Assembly (NCBI GenBank): GCA_021778785.1
Contig: JAJYBX010000015.1
Location: forward strand, 1-13,338
Direction of reading: 5' to 3'
DNA from: Acidobacteriota bacterium
GTDB taxonomy: Bacteria > Acidobacteriota > Holophagae > Holophagales > Holophagaceae
DNA: 13,338 nucleotides
Of the stretch, positions 1 through 6,474 are shown piece by piece (within the stretch, counting starts at the first letter, position 1; each line of letters opens with the position of its first letter). The notes beneath the pieces were generated by a model. The model worked only from the letters and a program-made list of their open reading frames with translations. It did no database searches and had not been told where the DNA came from. The position numbers and the translations under genes are program-made.

Positions 1-742
1 CCTGCATGCTGTGGGGCAGGCCCCAGCCCGCGTCCACCGCCGCGCGGGAGGCGCCCACCACGCCCCCGAGGGCGTCGGCCAGGTCCTCGAGGATCTTGAA
101 GTTGGCACCGTCCTTCATGCCGCGGCCGCCGGAGACGATGACGTTGGCCTCGGTGAGATCCACCTTGCCGCCGGCCTTGGCGAGGATCTCCTTCACGATG
201 GACTTGAAGCTCCCGGCCGGGGCGGCCAGGGATTCCGCCGCGCCCGCGCCGGCCTTCTCCGCCAGGGCGAAGACGTTGGGACGGGTGGTGGCGACCTGGA
301 CGGCGCTGGTGAAGGTGGTGGTGGCGAAGGCCTTGCCGGCGTAGACCGGGCGCACGGCCTGGAGCTTGCCGTCCACCATGGCCAGGCCGGTGACGTCGGA
401 GGCGTAGCCGGCCGCCATGCGGGCCGCGGCGCGGGGCGCCACGTCCTTGCCCATGGCGGTGGCGGCGGCGAGCAGCACCGTGGCGCCCTTGGCCTTTACG
501 GCATCGGCCACCAGCTGGGCGAAGGCGTCACTGGAGTAGGAGGCCAGGGAGGCACCCTCGGCGGCGAGGATCACATCGGCGCCGTACTTGGCGGCCTCGG
601 CGGAGCCGGCGCAGGAGGCACCGGCGAAGAGGGCGCCGAGCTGCTTGCCGGAGGCGTCCGCCAGGCGGCGGCCCTCGCTCAGGGCCTCGGCGCTGGGCTT
701 GCGGATCTGGCCATCCTTCAGTTCACAGAACACGAGAATCAT
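1..742 (-). CDS. etfA: Electron transfer flavoprotein alpha subunit, 3' end cut by window edge
   Basis: The alpha subunit of ETF binds FAD and, with EtfB, carries electrons from acyl-CoA and related dehydrogenases to the quinone pool through ETF:quinone oxidoreductase. It acts in the cytoplasm. Reading from the ATG at 742 gives [15 protein letters not shown], a normal EtfA start, with AAGG/AGGA ribosome-site bases about 7 nt upstream. About 247 codons are present of a usual 310-330. The N-terminal alpha/beta domain is complete. The C-terminal FAD domain is entered with [12 protein letters not shown] and [14 protein letters not shown], both family hallmarks, and the window then ends just before the flavin-contacting QTG/SGAIQH region. 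It lies 42 bases after etfB on the same strand, so the two form an etfBA operon. Identity is secure; only the missing C-terminus prevents checking all flavin ligands. Confidence 0.95.
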   Translation of the reverse strand, partial: MILVFCELKDGQIRKPSAEALSEGRRLADASGKQLGALFAGASCAGSAEAAKYGADVILAAEGASLASYSSDAFAQLVADAVKAKGATVLLAAATAMGKDVAPRAAARMAAGYASDVTGLAMVDGKLQAVRPVYAGKAFATTTFTSAVQVATTRPNVFALAEKAGAGAAESLAAPAGSFKSIVKEILAKAGGKVDLTEANVIVSGGRGMKDGANFKILEDLADALGGVVGASRAAVDAGWGLPHSMQ

Positions 743-784
743 GGGTGGTCCTTTCGAATCGGATTCGGTCGCGGGAAGGGATGC

Positions 785-1534
785 CTAGAAGACCTTGGCT
801 TCGTCCTTGAGGGCCTGGAGCAGGGCCTGGGCCTGGGCGGCGGGCTCGCCCTCCAGGCGGCGGCCGGCGGGGCGCTCGGGCGGCAGGGCCAGGGCGCTCA
901 CCACGGCCACGGCCGGGGCGGCGGCGGCGTCCAGCTCCTCGATGGTCTTCTTCTTGGCGGCCATGATGCCCTTGAGGCTGGCGTAGCGGGGCTCGTTGAG
1001 GCCCTTCTGGGCGGTGATGACGGCGGGCAGGGAGCCCTCGACCATCTCGGAGCCGCCCTCGATCTCGCGCTCGGCGCGGAAGGTGCCCTCGCCCAGCTCC
1101 AGCTTCACGATGACGTTGGCCTGGGCCACGCCCATCAGCTCGGCGAGCATGGGGCCCATGGCGGCGTTGTCGCCGCCGATGCCCTTGTTGCCGCAGAGGA
1201 TCAGGTCGAAGCCCTTGTCCTTCGCGTAGGCCGCGATCATCTGGGCCACGGCGAGGGCATCACCCTGGCCGTCGCCCTTGAGGAGCACGGCGCTGTCGGC
1301 GCCCAGGGCCAGCGCGTTGCGGAGCACTTCCTTGGCGCTGTCGCCGCCCACGGAGAGGGCCACCACCTCGGCGCCCTTGGCCTCCTTGATGCGGATGGCC
1401 TCCTCCAGCGCGTACTCGTCGTAGGGACCGGTGATCCACTTCACATCCGCGGGGTCCAGGGACCGGCCGTCGGCGGCCACCTTGATCTTGGTCTCCGTGT
1501 CGGGGACCTGCTTGAGGGCGACGAGGATCTTCAT
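785..1534 (-). CDS. etfB: Electron transfer flavoprotein beta subunit
   Basis: This is the small subunit of ETF. It binds AMP structurally and docks partner dehydrogenases through its recognition loop. The 249 aa length is normal. It begins MKILVALKQVPDTETKIKV and carries the GDGQGDALAVAQMIA and LILCGNKGIGGDNAAMGPMLAEL blocks. The ETF-beta signature follows (acidic EGGSEMVEG, then LPAVITA), and then LNEPRYASLKGIMAAKKK, the segment at the base of the recognition loop. The C-terminal part after residue 200 is Ala-rich and divergent, as in many ETF-beta proteins. The start is supported by AGGGAG at 1545-1540, 5 nt upstream of the ATG. It is the first gene of etfBA and is divergent from murG. A perfect 16-bp palindrome lies just upstream (1552-1567). 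Whether this ETF serves fatty-acid oxidation or electron bifurcation cannot be told here. Confidence 0.96.
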   Translation of the reverse strand: MKILVALKQVPDTETKIKVAADGRSLDPADVKWITGPYDEYALEEAIRIKEAKGAEVVALSVGGDSAKEVLRNALALGADSAVLLKGDGQGDALAVAQMIAAYAKDKGFDLILCGNKGIGGDNAAMGPMLAELMGVAQANVIVKLELGEGTFRAEREIEGGSEMVEGSLPAVITAQKGLNEPRYASLKGIMAAKKKTIEELDAAAAPAVAVVSALALPPERPAGRRLEGEPAAQAQALLQALKDEAKVF

Positions 1535-1551
1535 GGATGCTCCCTGGACAT

Positions 1552-1567
1552 GACCCCGGCCGGGGTC
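1552..1567. promoter_or_regulatory. Perfect 16-bp palindrome upstream of etfB
   Basis: The sequence GACCCCGGCCGGGGTC reads the same on both strands. It lies 17 bases upstream of the etfB ATG, just before its ribosome site, and so in the probable 5' leader or operator position. It could bind a dimeric regulator or form a short hairpin in the leader. Short GC palindromes also arise by chance at this base composition, so the role is inferred from position only. Confidence 0.3.
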
Positions 1568-1620
1568 CCGGACTGAACCGATCAGTCTACCTGGATGGGG
1601 GTCTGACGACCACCACAGTC

Positions 1621-1626
1621 ATTATG
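1621..1626 (-). promoter_or_regulatory. Possible -10 element for etfBA
   Basis: On the minus strand this reads CATAAT, five of six bases of the sigma-70 -10 consensus, in the most AT-rich part of the etfB-murG gap. It would give a leader of about 80 nt containing the palindrome at 1552-1567. No good -35 hexamer is seen at 16-18 bp, so support is weak. Confidence 0.2.
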
Positions 1627-1725
1627 CACACCGGCGTCATTCCTGCGTTTTCCGACTTCGGGTAGGTTCCGGACGACCTTCCATCACCCTAGAAGGGCCG
1701 GCTGGGTTCCCGGGGGGCTCTCCGA

Positions 1726-1731
1726 TAGGCT
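1726..1731 (+). promoter_or_regulatory. Possible -10 (TANNNT) close to the murG start
   Basis: TAGGCT fits the TANNNT form of a -10 and ends only 6 bases before the murG ATG at 1738. A transcript started from it would begin at or next to the start codon and be leaderless. No clear -35 is visible. The only ribosome-site-like bases upstream of the ATG are within the same AGGCTGG stretch. Confidence 0.22.
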
Positions 1732-1737
1732 GGACCC

Positions 1738-2817
1738 ATGTCCATGCCCGACTTCACCCAGGCCCTCGTCCTCACCGGCGGCGGCACCGGCGGCCACTTC
1801 TTCCCGGCGGTGGCCCTCGCCGAGGGCGCTCGCGCGCGCTGGCCGGAACGGAACGTGGTCTTCGTGGGCGCCCGGCGCGGCATCGAAGCCCGGCGCCTCC
1901 CCGGCGGGCCCTGGCCCCACCTGCTCCTGGACGTGGAGGGCTTCCTCGGCCGCTCTCCGCTCCGCGTCGCGCGGTCCGCCTGGAAGCTGTGGCGGGCGGT
2001 GGGCCTGCTCAAGCGGCAGTGGCGCGACCAGCGGCCCTGGGCCGTGATCGGGACCGGAGGCTATGCCGCGGCCCCCGCGCTGCTCGCCGCACGGAGTCTC
2101 GACATCCCCTTCTTCCTGCACGAGAGCAACGCGGCGCCGGGAGCCCTGGTGAAGCTGGTCGCGCCGAAGGCCCGGCGGGTCTGGTGCGGCATGGAGGCCG
2201 TCCGGGAGCACCTCGCGGGCGCGGATTGCCTGGCCGTGGGCACGCCCGTGCGAGCCGCGTTCCTGCGGGACTTCCGGCCCCTCGCGGAGAACCGGCCGCC
2301 CTTCCGGCTGCTGGTCCTGGGGGGCAGCGGCGGGGCCAGGGCCCTCAACGAGTCGCTGGTGGCGATCGCCTCGCCGCTGCTGGAGGCCTTCCCCGATTGG
2401 GAGATCCTCCACCAGGCCGGCGCAGGGGAATTCGAACGGCTGAAGGATCGGCCGCGCCACGCCCGCCACGGACTCGTGCCCTTCCTGGAGCACATGGACG
2501 AGGCCATGGAGGCCGCCACCCTCCTGGTGAGCCGGTCCGGCGCGAGCACCTGCGCGGAGCTGAAGGCGGCGGGGCGGGGGGCCATCCTCGTCCCCCTGCC
2601 GACGAGCGCCGGCGGGCACCAGCTCATGAACGCCCGGGCCCTGGCCGCGGAGGGCCGCGCGGTGGTGGAAACCCAGGGGGAGGATCTCGCGGATCGGCTC
2701 GAGGCCCGATGCCGGGAGCTCATGGCGGATGCGTCCGCCCGGATCCGCCTGGGCGGGGCGCCCGAGCCGAACCGGGCCGTGGCGGCCTGCCTCGAGGATC
2801 TCGCGCGGCTCGCCTGA
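1738..2817 (+). CDS. murG: MurG, UDP-GlcNAc:lipid I N-acetylglucosaminyltransferase
   Basis: MurG adds GlcNAc from UDP-GlcNAc to lipid I on the inner face of the cytoplasmic membrane, making lipid II for peptidoglycan. The 359 aa length is typical of this GT28 enzyme. The N-terminal domain has the glycine loop GGGTGGH (14-20), GTGGY (105-109) and HESNAAPG (128-135). The C-terminal UDP-GlcNAc domain has GGSGGA (195-200), SRSGAST with a following Glu (265-274), and PLPTSAGGHQLMNA (287-300). Two normally conserved Gln residues differ: HEQN is HESN, and GGSQGA is GGSGGA. The gene is not beside ftsW, murC or murD. It is divergent from etfB, and its stop lies 7 bases from the end of convergent tatC. 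The start could also be the ATG two codons later at 1744. Confidence 0.95.
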   Translation: MSMPDFTQALVLTGGGTGGHFFPAVALAEGARARWPERNVVFVGARRGIEARRLPGGPWPHLLLDVEGFLGRSPLRVARSAWKLWRAVGLLKRQWRDQRPWAVIGTGGYAAAPALLAARSLDIPFFLHESNAAPGALVKLVAPKARRVWCGMEAVREHLAGADCLAVGTPVRAAFLRDFRPLAENRPPFRLLVLGGSGGARALNESLVAIASPLLEAFPDWEILHQAGAGEFERLKDRPRHARHGLVPFLEHMDEAMEAATLLVSRSGASTCAELKAAGRGAILVPLPTSAGGHQLMNARALAAEGRAVVETQGEDLADRLEARCRELMADASARIRLGGAPEPNRAVAACLEDLARLA

Positions 2818-2824
2818 GGCGGGC

Positions 2825-3598
2825 TCAGGCCTTCGGGGCTTTCGGTTCCGCCAGCCAGGCCACGACGACGGACACGAAGTAGAGCGCGAGGAGGACCACG
2901 CTGAAGAAGACCGTGGTCACCACCACGTCGCCCGGCGTGAAGAAGGCGCTGAAGATGAGGATGGCGATGGTGGCGTGCCGCCAGTACTTCAGCATCCACC
3001 GGCCGGTGACGATCCTGAACCGCGCCAGGAAGTAGAACAGCACCGGCAGCTCGAACATGATCCCGGTCATCAGCACCGTGGAGATGAAGATGTCCAGGTA
3101 GGTGTCCACGCTCAGGTTCGCCCGCAGGCCGGCGCTCTTGGCCTCCTGGAACAGGATGTCGCCCAGGAACTTGAAGGCGCTGAAGTAGGCGAAGGCCGCC
3201 CCGGCCAGGAAGCAGGCGGAGGTGACGAAGACGAAGGGGATGACCAGCTTGCGCTCCTTGGGCAGGAGGCCGGGCCGGATGAAGGCCCAGAGCTGGTAGA
3301 AGAGGAGCGGCGCGCAGAGCACGGCCGCGGCCCAGAGGCTCAGCCGCATGAGGGAGAAGAAGGGCTCCGTGAGGCTGGTGAAGGCCCAGGGCTGCAGCTC
3401 GGCGATGGGCTTGCCCACCTGGCGCGACATGGCCTCCAGGAAGGGCCGCTGGGCCCAGTCCCAGATCTTGAACCGGAAGGCATAGGTGAGGGCGAAGCCC
3501 CCGGCCACGATGAGCAGCGAACGCACAAGGCGGACCCGCAACTCCTGCAGGTGCTCCCAGAAGCTCATCTTGTTGGGCGGCGTAGCCGGAATCGCCAT
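2825..3598 (-). CDS. tatC: Sec-independent protein translocase TatC
   Basis: TatC is the polytopic membrane core of the twin-arginine translocase. It recognises the RR signal peptide and recruits TatA to export folded proteins. The 257 aa length and six hydrophobic segments fit. Family landmarks are MSFWEHLQELRVRL (11-24) before helix 1, YQLWAFIRPGLLPKER (101-116) in the second cytoplasmic loop region, GIMFELPV (179-186), and FFTPGD (219-224). Initiation could be at Met1 or Met11. Met1 is preceded by GGGGA 3-4 nt upstream, a modest ribosome site. It follows tatA after a 64-base gap holding a perfect 10-bp-arm hairpin. No tatB is seen in the window. Identity is secure. Confidence 0.96.
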   Translation of the reverse strand: MAIPATPPNKMSFWEHLQELRVRLVRSLLIVAGGFALTYAFRFKIWDWAQRPFLEAMSRQVGKPIAELQPWAFTSLTEPFFSLMRLSLWAAAVLCAPLLFYQLWAFIRPGLLPKERKLVIPFVFVTSACFLAGAAFAYFSAFKFLGDILFQEAKSAGLRANLSVDTYLDIFISTVLMTGIMFELPVLFYFLARFRIVTGRWMLKYWRHATIAILIFSAFFTPGDVVVTTVFFSVVLLALYFVSVVVAWLAEPKAPKA

Positions 3599-3619
3599 GG
3601 TCCCCGCGGTAGAAATGGA

Positions 3620-3641
3620 CCGGCCTCCCTCGGGAGGCCGG
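3620..3641. terminator. Perfect hairpin between tatA and tatC (attenuator or RNA-processing signal)
   Basis: The arms CCGGCCTCCC (3620-3629) and GGGAGGCCGG (3632-3641) are perfect reverse complements with two bases between, so the RNA would fold with a four-base loop. In the direction of transcription (minus) it follows the tatA stop by about 20 bases. It is followed by a mixed U-rich stretch (UCCAUUUCU) before tatC. It is therefore like a weak intrinsic terminator. It may lower read-through into tatC or protect the 3' end of a tatA message. Confidence 0.5.
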
Positions 3642-3662
3642 CCGTGTTCCGGGTATGGGGCC

Positions 3663-3851
3663 CTACTTCTTGTCCTTGTCGGAGGACGTCACGTCCTCCT
3701 TCACGGAATCCGTCAGCTCGCGGCTGGCCTTCTTGAACTCCTGGATGCCCTTGCCGAGGCTCTTGCCGAGTTCCGGCAGGCGGGAGGGACCGAAGAAGAT
3801 CAGCAGCGCCACGCCGATCAGCAGGATTTCCGTGATTCCGAGATTGCCCAT
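3663..3851 (-). CDS. tatA: Twin-arginine translocase subunit TatA
   Basis: TatA oligomerises to form the protein-conducting element of the Tat system in the inner membrane. The 62 aa product shows the full design: a single N-terminal membrane helix (about 6-20), the FGP hinge (20-22), an amphipathic helix containing RLPELGKSLGKGIQEFKKA, and a charged tail ending in SDKDKK. The FGP-x-x-LPELGKSLGK block is the family signature. A TatB role cannot be fully excluded because E. coli TatB also has Glu8 as here, but length and motif favour TatA. GGAG lies 7 nt before the ATG. It lies 34 bases after the AtuA-related gene and upstream of tatC, as in a tatAC operon. The 3' end of the gene contains a second strong stem-loop (3681-3699). 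Confidence 0.94.
   Translation of the reverse strand: MGNLGITEILLIGVALLIFFGPSRLPELGKSLGKGIQEFKKASRELTDSVKEDVTSSDKDKK
3681..3699. repeat. Stem-loop inside the tatA 3' coding end
   Basis: GGAGGACG (3681-3688) and CGTCCTCC (3692-3699) are perfect reverse complements separated by three bases. The stem lies in codons for the acidic TatA tail, about 40 bases before the intergenic hairpin at 3620-3641. The two together make an unusually structured tatA 3' end. Confidence 0.45.
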
Positions 3852-3885
3852 GATGGTGCTCCGTTGAGAGATGGATGGCCGGGGT

Positions 3886-4233
3886 TCAGGGTTTCAGGCC
3901 GGTCAGCGGGACATCCGCGGGCAGGTCCAGTTCCATTCTAAGCAGCGCCTGCCCGTGGGTCTTGCCCTGGGCGTCGGTTTTGACGCTTTCACTTCCGCCG
4001 CCCCCGAGGGAGTCGTGCAGGATGAAGTTGAGGGCCTTGAGGTTAGGGACTTCGAATCGTTCAACGCTACCTAGGCATATGCTTGAAAAGTGATCTTTGA
4101 CACGGGCCACCGTCAGTTCGCGATGGAGGAACCGGTAGCCGGCCTCCGTGTAGGCGATGATGCCCACATTGGAACCGTCCCCCTTGTCGCCGCTGCGGGC
4201 GTGGGCGATGTCCTCGAGCCGGATCCTGGTCAT
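3886..4233 (-). CDS. Small AtuA-related protein (AtuA C-terminal ferredoxin-fold-like domain)
   Basis: The product is 115 aa and starts [28 protein letters not shown]. The H-A-R-S-G-D-K-G-D motif followed by N-x-G-I-I/V is the hallmark of the small domain found at the C-terminus of DUF1446/AtuA proteins (acyclic terpene utilisation) or as a separate short gene next to AtuA. The exact biochemical role of this domain is not established. The start codon overlaps the ugd stop as ATGA (4233-4230), so translation is probably coupled to ugd, and tatA follows after 34 bases. No large AtuA gene is present in the window, which is odd for this family. Family assignment is fairly sure; function is unknown. 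Confidence 0.8.
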   Translation of the reverse strand: MTRIRLEDIAHARSGDKGDGSNVGIIAYTEAGYRFLHRELTVARVKDHFSSICLGSVERFEVPNLKALNFILHDSLGGGGSESVKTDAQGKTHGQALLRMELDLPADVPLTGLKP

Positions 4234-5585
4234 AGCCCCTCCACGCTGCGGCGCCCCAGGGAATGGTAGGTCCATCCCCCCTGTTCCATGGCTTCTGGAC
4301 GGAAGAGGTTCCGGCCGTCGAAGATGCGGCGGGCCTTGAGGGCCTTGCCAACGGCAGCCAGGTCGGCCTTGCGGTACTGGGGCCATTCTGTGGCGATGAG
4401 GAGGGCGTCCGCCCCCTCGCAGGCCTCGAGCGGGGTCTTCGCGTAGCGGACCTTGTCGCCGATCCTCGCCTGCACGGCGTCCATGGCCGCGAAATCATGC
4501 ACCACCACCTCCGCGCCCAGGTTCACCAGGCCGTCGATGAGCTCCAGGGCCATGCTTTCCCGGATGTCGTCCGTCTCGGCCTTGAAGGCCAGGCCCCAGA
4601 GGGCGAAGCGCCGGCCCTTCAGGGGCGCGGGGACGCCGGGCGTCACGCCGAAGGCGGCCTTCACCTTGCGCAGGAGCACCTGCTTCTGGTGGCGGTTGGC
4701 CTCCACGGTGGTGGCCAGGGTCATGAGGGGGATCCCCTGCTCGCGCCCCACCTTCAGCAGGGCCTGCAGGTCCTTCGGGAAGCAGGACCCCCCGAAGCCC
4801 GGGCCCGGGTTCAGGAAGGCGGGCCCGATGCGGTGGTCCGCGCCGATGGCCGTCTTCACGTGGTCCACATCGGCGCCCACGGCCTCGGCCAGGTTGGCGA
4901 TCTCGTTGATGAAGCTGATGCGCAGGGCCAGCATCGCGTTGGCGGCGTATTTGGTGAGCTCGGAGCTGGGGGGATCCATGCGGAACCACTTGCCGCCGCT
5001 GCGGTCGAGGAAGGGCTGGTAGAGGGCCTTCATCACCCGCTCGGCGTGGTCCGTGCGGCAGCCGATGACCACCCGGTCGGGTTCCAGGAAGTCGCCGATG
5101 GCGGAGCCCTCGCGCAGGAATTCGGGATTGCTCACCACCTCGAAGGCGCGATCGGTGTGGCTGGCGATCTCCGCATGCACCCGGGCCGCCGTGCCCACGG
5201 GCACCGTGCTCTTGTCCACCACGATCAGGGGCTTGGCGTCCTTGGCCCGCAGGGCCATGGCGTCGCCGATCTGGCCGGCCACCGCCAGCACGTACTTCAT
5301 GTCGGCGCTGCCGTCTTCGCTCTGGGGCGTGCCCACGCAGATGAAGGCCGCATCGGCCTCGGCCACGCCCTCCTTCAGGTCCGTGCTGAAGCGGAGCGCG
5401 CCCGAGGCCAGGTGCTTCGCCAGCAGCTCGTCCAGTCCCGGCTCGTAGATGGGGGAGCGTCCGCAGCGGAGGGCCTCCACCTTGGCGACATCCACGTCCA
5501 CGCCGAGGACCCGGTGGCCGGCCTCGGCGAAGCACGCGGCAGCCACGAGGCCGACATATCCCGATCCGATGACCAACACCTGCAT
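4230..5585 (-). CDS. ugd: UDP-glucose 6-dehydrogenase
   Basis: This enzyme oxidises UDP-glucose to UDP-glucuronate with two NAD+, giving a precursor for capsule, exopolysaccharide or modified lipid A. The 451 aa length fits the bacterial family. The start [16 protein letters not shown] carries the Rossmann loop GSGYVG (7-12). Further landmarks are [34 protein letters not shown] (124-132), [10 protein letters not shown] (153-162), [13 protein letters not shown] with Lys212, [12 protein letters not shown] with the catalytic Cys268, and [14 protein letters not shown] in the C-terminal domain. GAGG lies 8 nt before this ATG. The frame is open upstream but carries no homologous sequence there. It leads the minus-strand run ugd, AtuA-related, tatA, tatC and is divergent from the tolQ-like gene. 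A GDP-mannose dehydrogenase is less likely because the sequence follows UDP-glucose enzymes throughout. Confidence 0.95.
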   Translation of the reverse strand: MQVLVIGSGYVGLVAAACFAEAGHRVLGVDVDVAKVEALRCGRSPIYEPGLDELLAKHLASGALRFSTDLKEGVAEADAAFICVGTPQSEDGSADMKYVLAVAGQIGDAMALRAKDAKPLIVVDKSTVPVGTAARVHAEIASHTDRAFEVVSNPEFLREGSAIGDFLEPDRVVIGCRTDHAERVMKALYQPFLDRSGGKWFRMDPPSSELTKYAANAMLALRISFINEIANLAEAVGADVDHVKTAIGADHRIGPAFLNPGPGFGGSCFPKDLQALLKVGREQGIPLMTLATTVEANRHQKQVLLRKVKAAFGVTPGVPAPLKGRRFALWGLAFKAETDDIRESMALELIDGLVNLGAEVVVHDFAAMDAVQARIGDKVRYAKTPLEACEGADALLIATEWPQYRKADLAAVGKALKARRIFDGRNLFRPEAMEQGGWTYHSLGRRSVEGL

Positions 5586-5604
5586 GGGGCGACCTCGACG
5601 CAAA

Positions 5605-5629
5605 GGCCCAGTGTAGCCGTACCTGGGCC
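5605..5629. promoter_or_regulatory. Inverted repeat in the ugd/tolQ divergent promoter region
   Basis: GGCCCAG (5605-5611) and CTGGGCC (5623-5629) are perfect reverse complements 11 bases apart. The centre-to-centre distance is 18 bases, about two helical turns, which suits a dimeric DNA-binding protein. The repeat covers the -35 zone of the tolQ promoter and a weak -10 candidate for ugd (TACACT on the minus strand, 5615-5610). Operator function is inferred from position. Confidence 0.35.
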
Positions 5630-5632
5630 GCT

Positions 5633-5641
5633 TGCTATGAT
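5633..5641 (+). promoter_or_regulatory. Extended -10 promoter for the tolQ-like gene
   Basis: TGCTATGAT contains the extended -10 TGn plus TATGAT, five of six bases of the consensus. Transcription would begin near A5648, just before the GGAGG ribosome site at 5652-5656. That order excludes the in-frame ATGs at 5637 and 5640 as starts and supports 5661 or 5667. There is no clear -35, as expected for extended -10 promoters. Confidence 0.45.
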
Positions 5642-5660
5642 GGCCCCACATGGAGGCGGC

Positions 5661-6356
5661 ATGGCGATGCTGGCGGCGCCCACGGGCAACGAGGTGAACC
5701 TGCTGGAGGTGATGCTCCATGCGGGGGCGGTGTCCAAGACGGTGCTGCTGATCCTGGCCTGCTTCTCGCTCCTGAGCTGGATGATCATCCTCCGCAAGTC
5801 CCTCCTCTACCACCGCAGCCGCACGGTCTCCGAGCAGTTCCGGGGCGCCTTCAAGCGCGCCACCGACTGGCGGGAGCTGAAGCAGCAGGTGGAGAAGTTC
5901 GCCCTGAGTCCCCTGGTGGGGCTCTTCGTGGCGGGCTACGGGGAAGTGACCTACCAGCTCCGCCACCTGGGTTCCGACGGCAAGCCCCAGCTCCGGAGCA
6001 TGGAGGCCGTGGAGCGCAGCCTCCAGCGGGCCAGCGTGGTGGAGATGGGCCGGCTGGAACGCAACCTCGGCATCCTGGCCACCGTGGCCGCCGTGAGCCC
6101 CTTCATCGGCCTCTTCGGCACGGTCTGGGGCATCATCGACGCCTTCCGGGGCATCGGGGCCACGGGCAACGCCAACCTCGCCACGGTGGCGCCCGGCATC
6201 TCGGAGGCCCTGGTGGCCACCGCCATCGGCCTGGTGGCGGCCATCCCCGCCCTGATGGCCTACAACTTCTTCCAGGGGCAGCTCAAGCAGATCCAGACCG
6301 AGCTGGACGACTTCTCCCTGGAGTTCATCAGCCTCTCCGAGCGGAACTTCACCTGA
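5661..6356 (+). CDS. TolQ/ExbB/MotA-type proton channel protein
   Basis: Proteins of this family form the pentameric inner-membrane channel that uses proton-motive force with a TolR/ExbD partner to drive outer-membrane constriction (Tol-Pal) or TonB-dependent uptake. The 231 aa product has membrane helix 1 at about 22-44, a cytoplasmic domain, and helices 2 and 3 at about 135-157 and 178-202. [13 protein letters not shown] (146-158) and [21 protein letters not shown] (177-197) are family signatures, including the conserved polar Thr in the last helix. The [12 protein letters not shown] form and the length are closer to TolQ than ExbB. GGAGG at 5652-5656 serves ATG 5661 (spacing 4) or ATG 5667 (spacing 10). 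No tolR/exbD, tolA, tolB or pal follows; a polysaccharide deacetylase does. The tolQ symbol is withheld for that reason. Confidence 0.88.
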   Translation: MAMLAAPTGNEVNLLEVMLHAGAVSKTVLLILACFSLLSWMIILRKSLLYHRSRTVSEQFRGAFKRATDWRELKQQVEKFALSPLVGLFVAGYGEVTYQLRHLGSDGKPQLRSMEAVERSLQRASVVEMGRLERNLGILATVAAVSPFIGLFGTVWGIIDAFRGIGATGNANLATVAPGISEALVATAIGLVAAIPALMAYNFFQGQLKQIQTELDDFSLEFISLSERNFT

Positions 6357-6369
6357 CATGGGCGAAGGG

Positions 6370-6390
6370 GACCGCCTGCTCCCGGCGGTC
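6370..6390. repeat. Stem-loop just after the tolQ-like stop codon
   Basis: GACCGCC (6370-6376) and GGCGGTC (6384-6390) are perfect reverse complements with a seven-base loop, starting 14 bases after the stop. There is no T run, so it is not a classical intrinsic terminator, but it could act in 3'-end formation or stabilisation. A competing longer pairing exists between 6363-6372 and 6398-6407 (9 of 10). Confidence 0.4.
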
Positions 6391-6415
6391 GCGCTGCGTC
6401 CCCCTCGCGCTCCCC

Positions 6416-6448
6416 ACCGGATGGCCGAGCGGAGCCCGGCCATCCGGT
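6416..6448. repeat. Perfect 11-bp inverted repeat before the deacetylase
   Basis: ACCGGATGGCC (6416-6426) and GGCCATCCGGT (6438-6448) are perfect reverse complements with an 11-base loop. It is the second stem-loop within the roughly 118 bases between the tolQ-like stop and the deacetylase core start. The pair looks like a small palindromic repeat unit or processing signal and argues that this stretch is untranslated. Confidence 0.45.
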
Positions 6449-6474
6449 CCCAGGCGGGTGGGCCCCGGCTGCCC

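Noticed and set aside
755..767. Small inverted repeat (CGAATC, one base, GATTCG) between etfB and etfA
   Set aside because: Six-base arms are short and likely by chance; no U tract and no sign of a terminator between the two coupled subunits.
11..1576. Long plus-strand open frame opposite etfA and etfB
   Set aside because: It is Gly/His-rich low-complexity translation, antisense to two clear ETF genes; open antisense frames are expected at this G+C content.
4263..5660. Long N-terminal extension of the tolQ-like frame
   Set aside because: It runs antisense through ugd, and the extended -10 at 5633-5641 and GGAGG at 5652-5656 place the start at 5661 or 5667.
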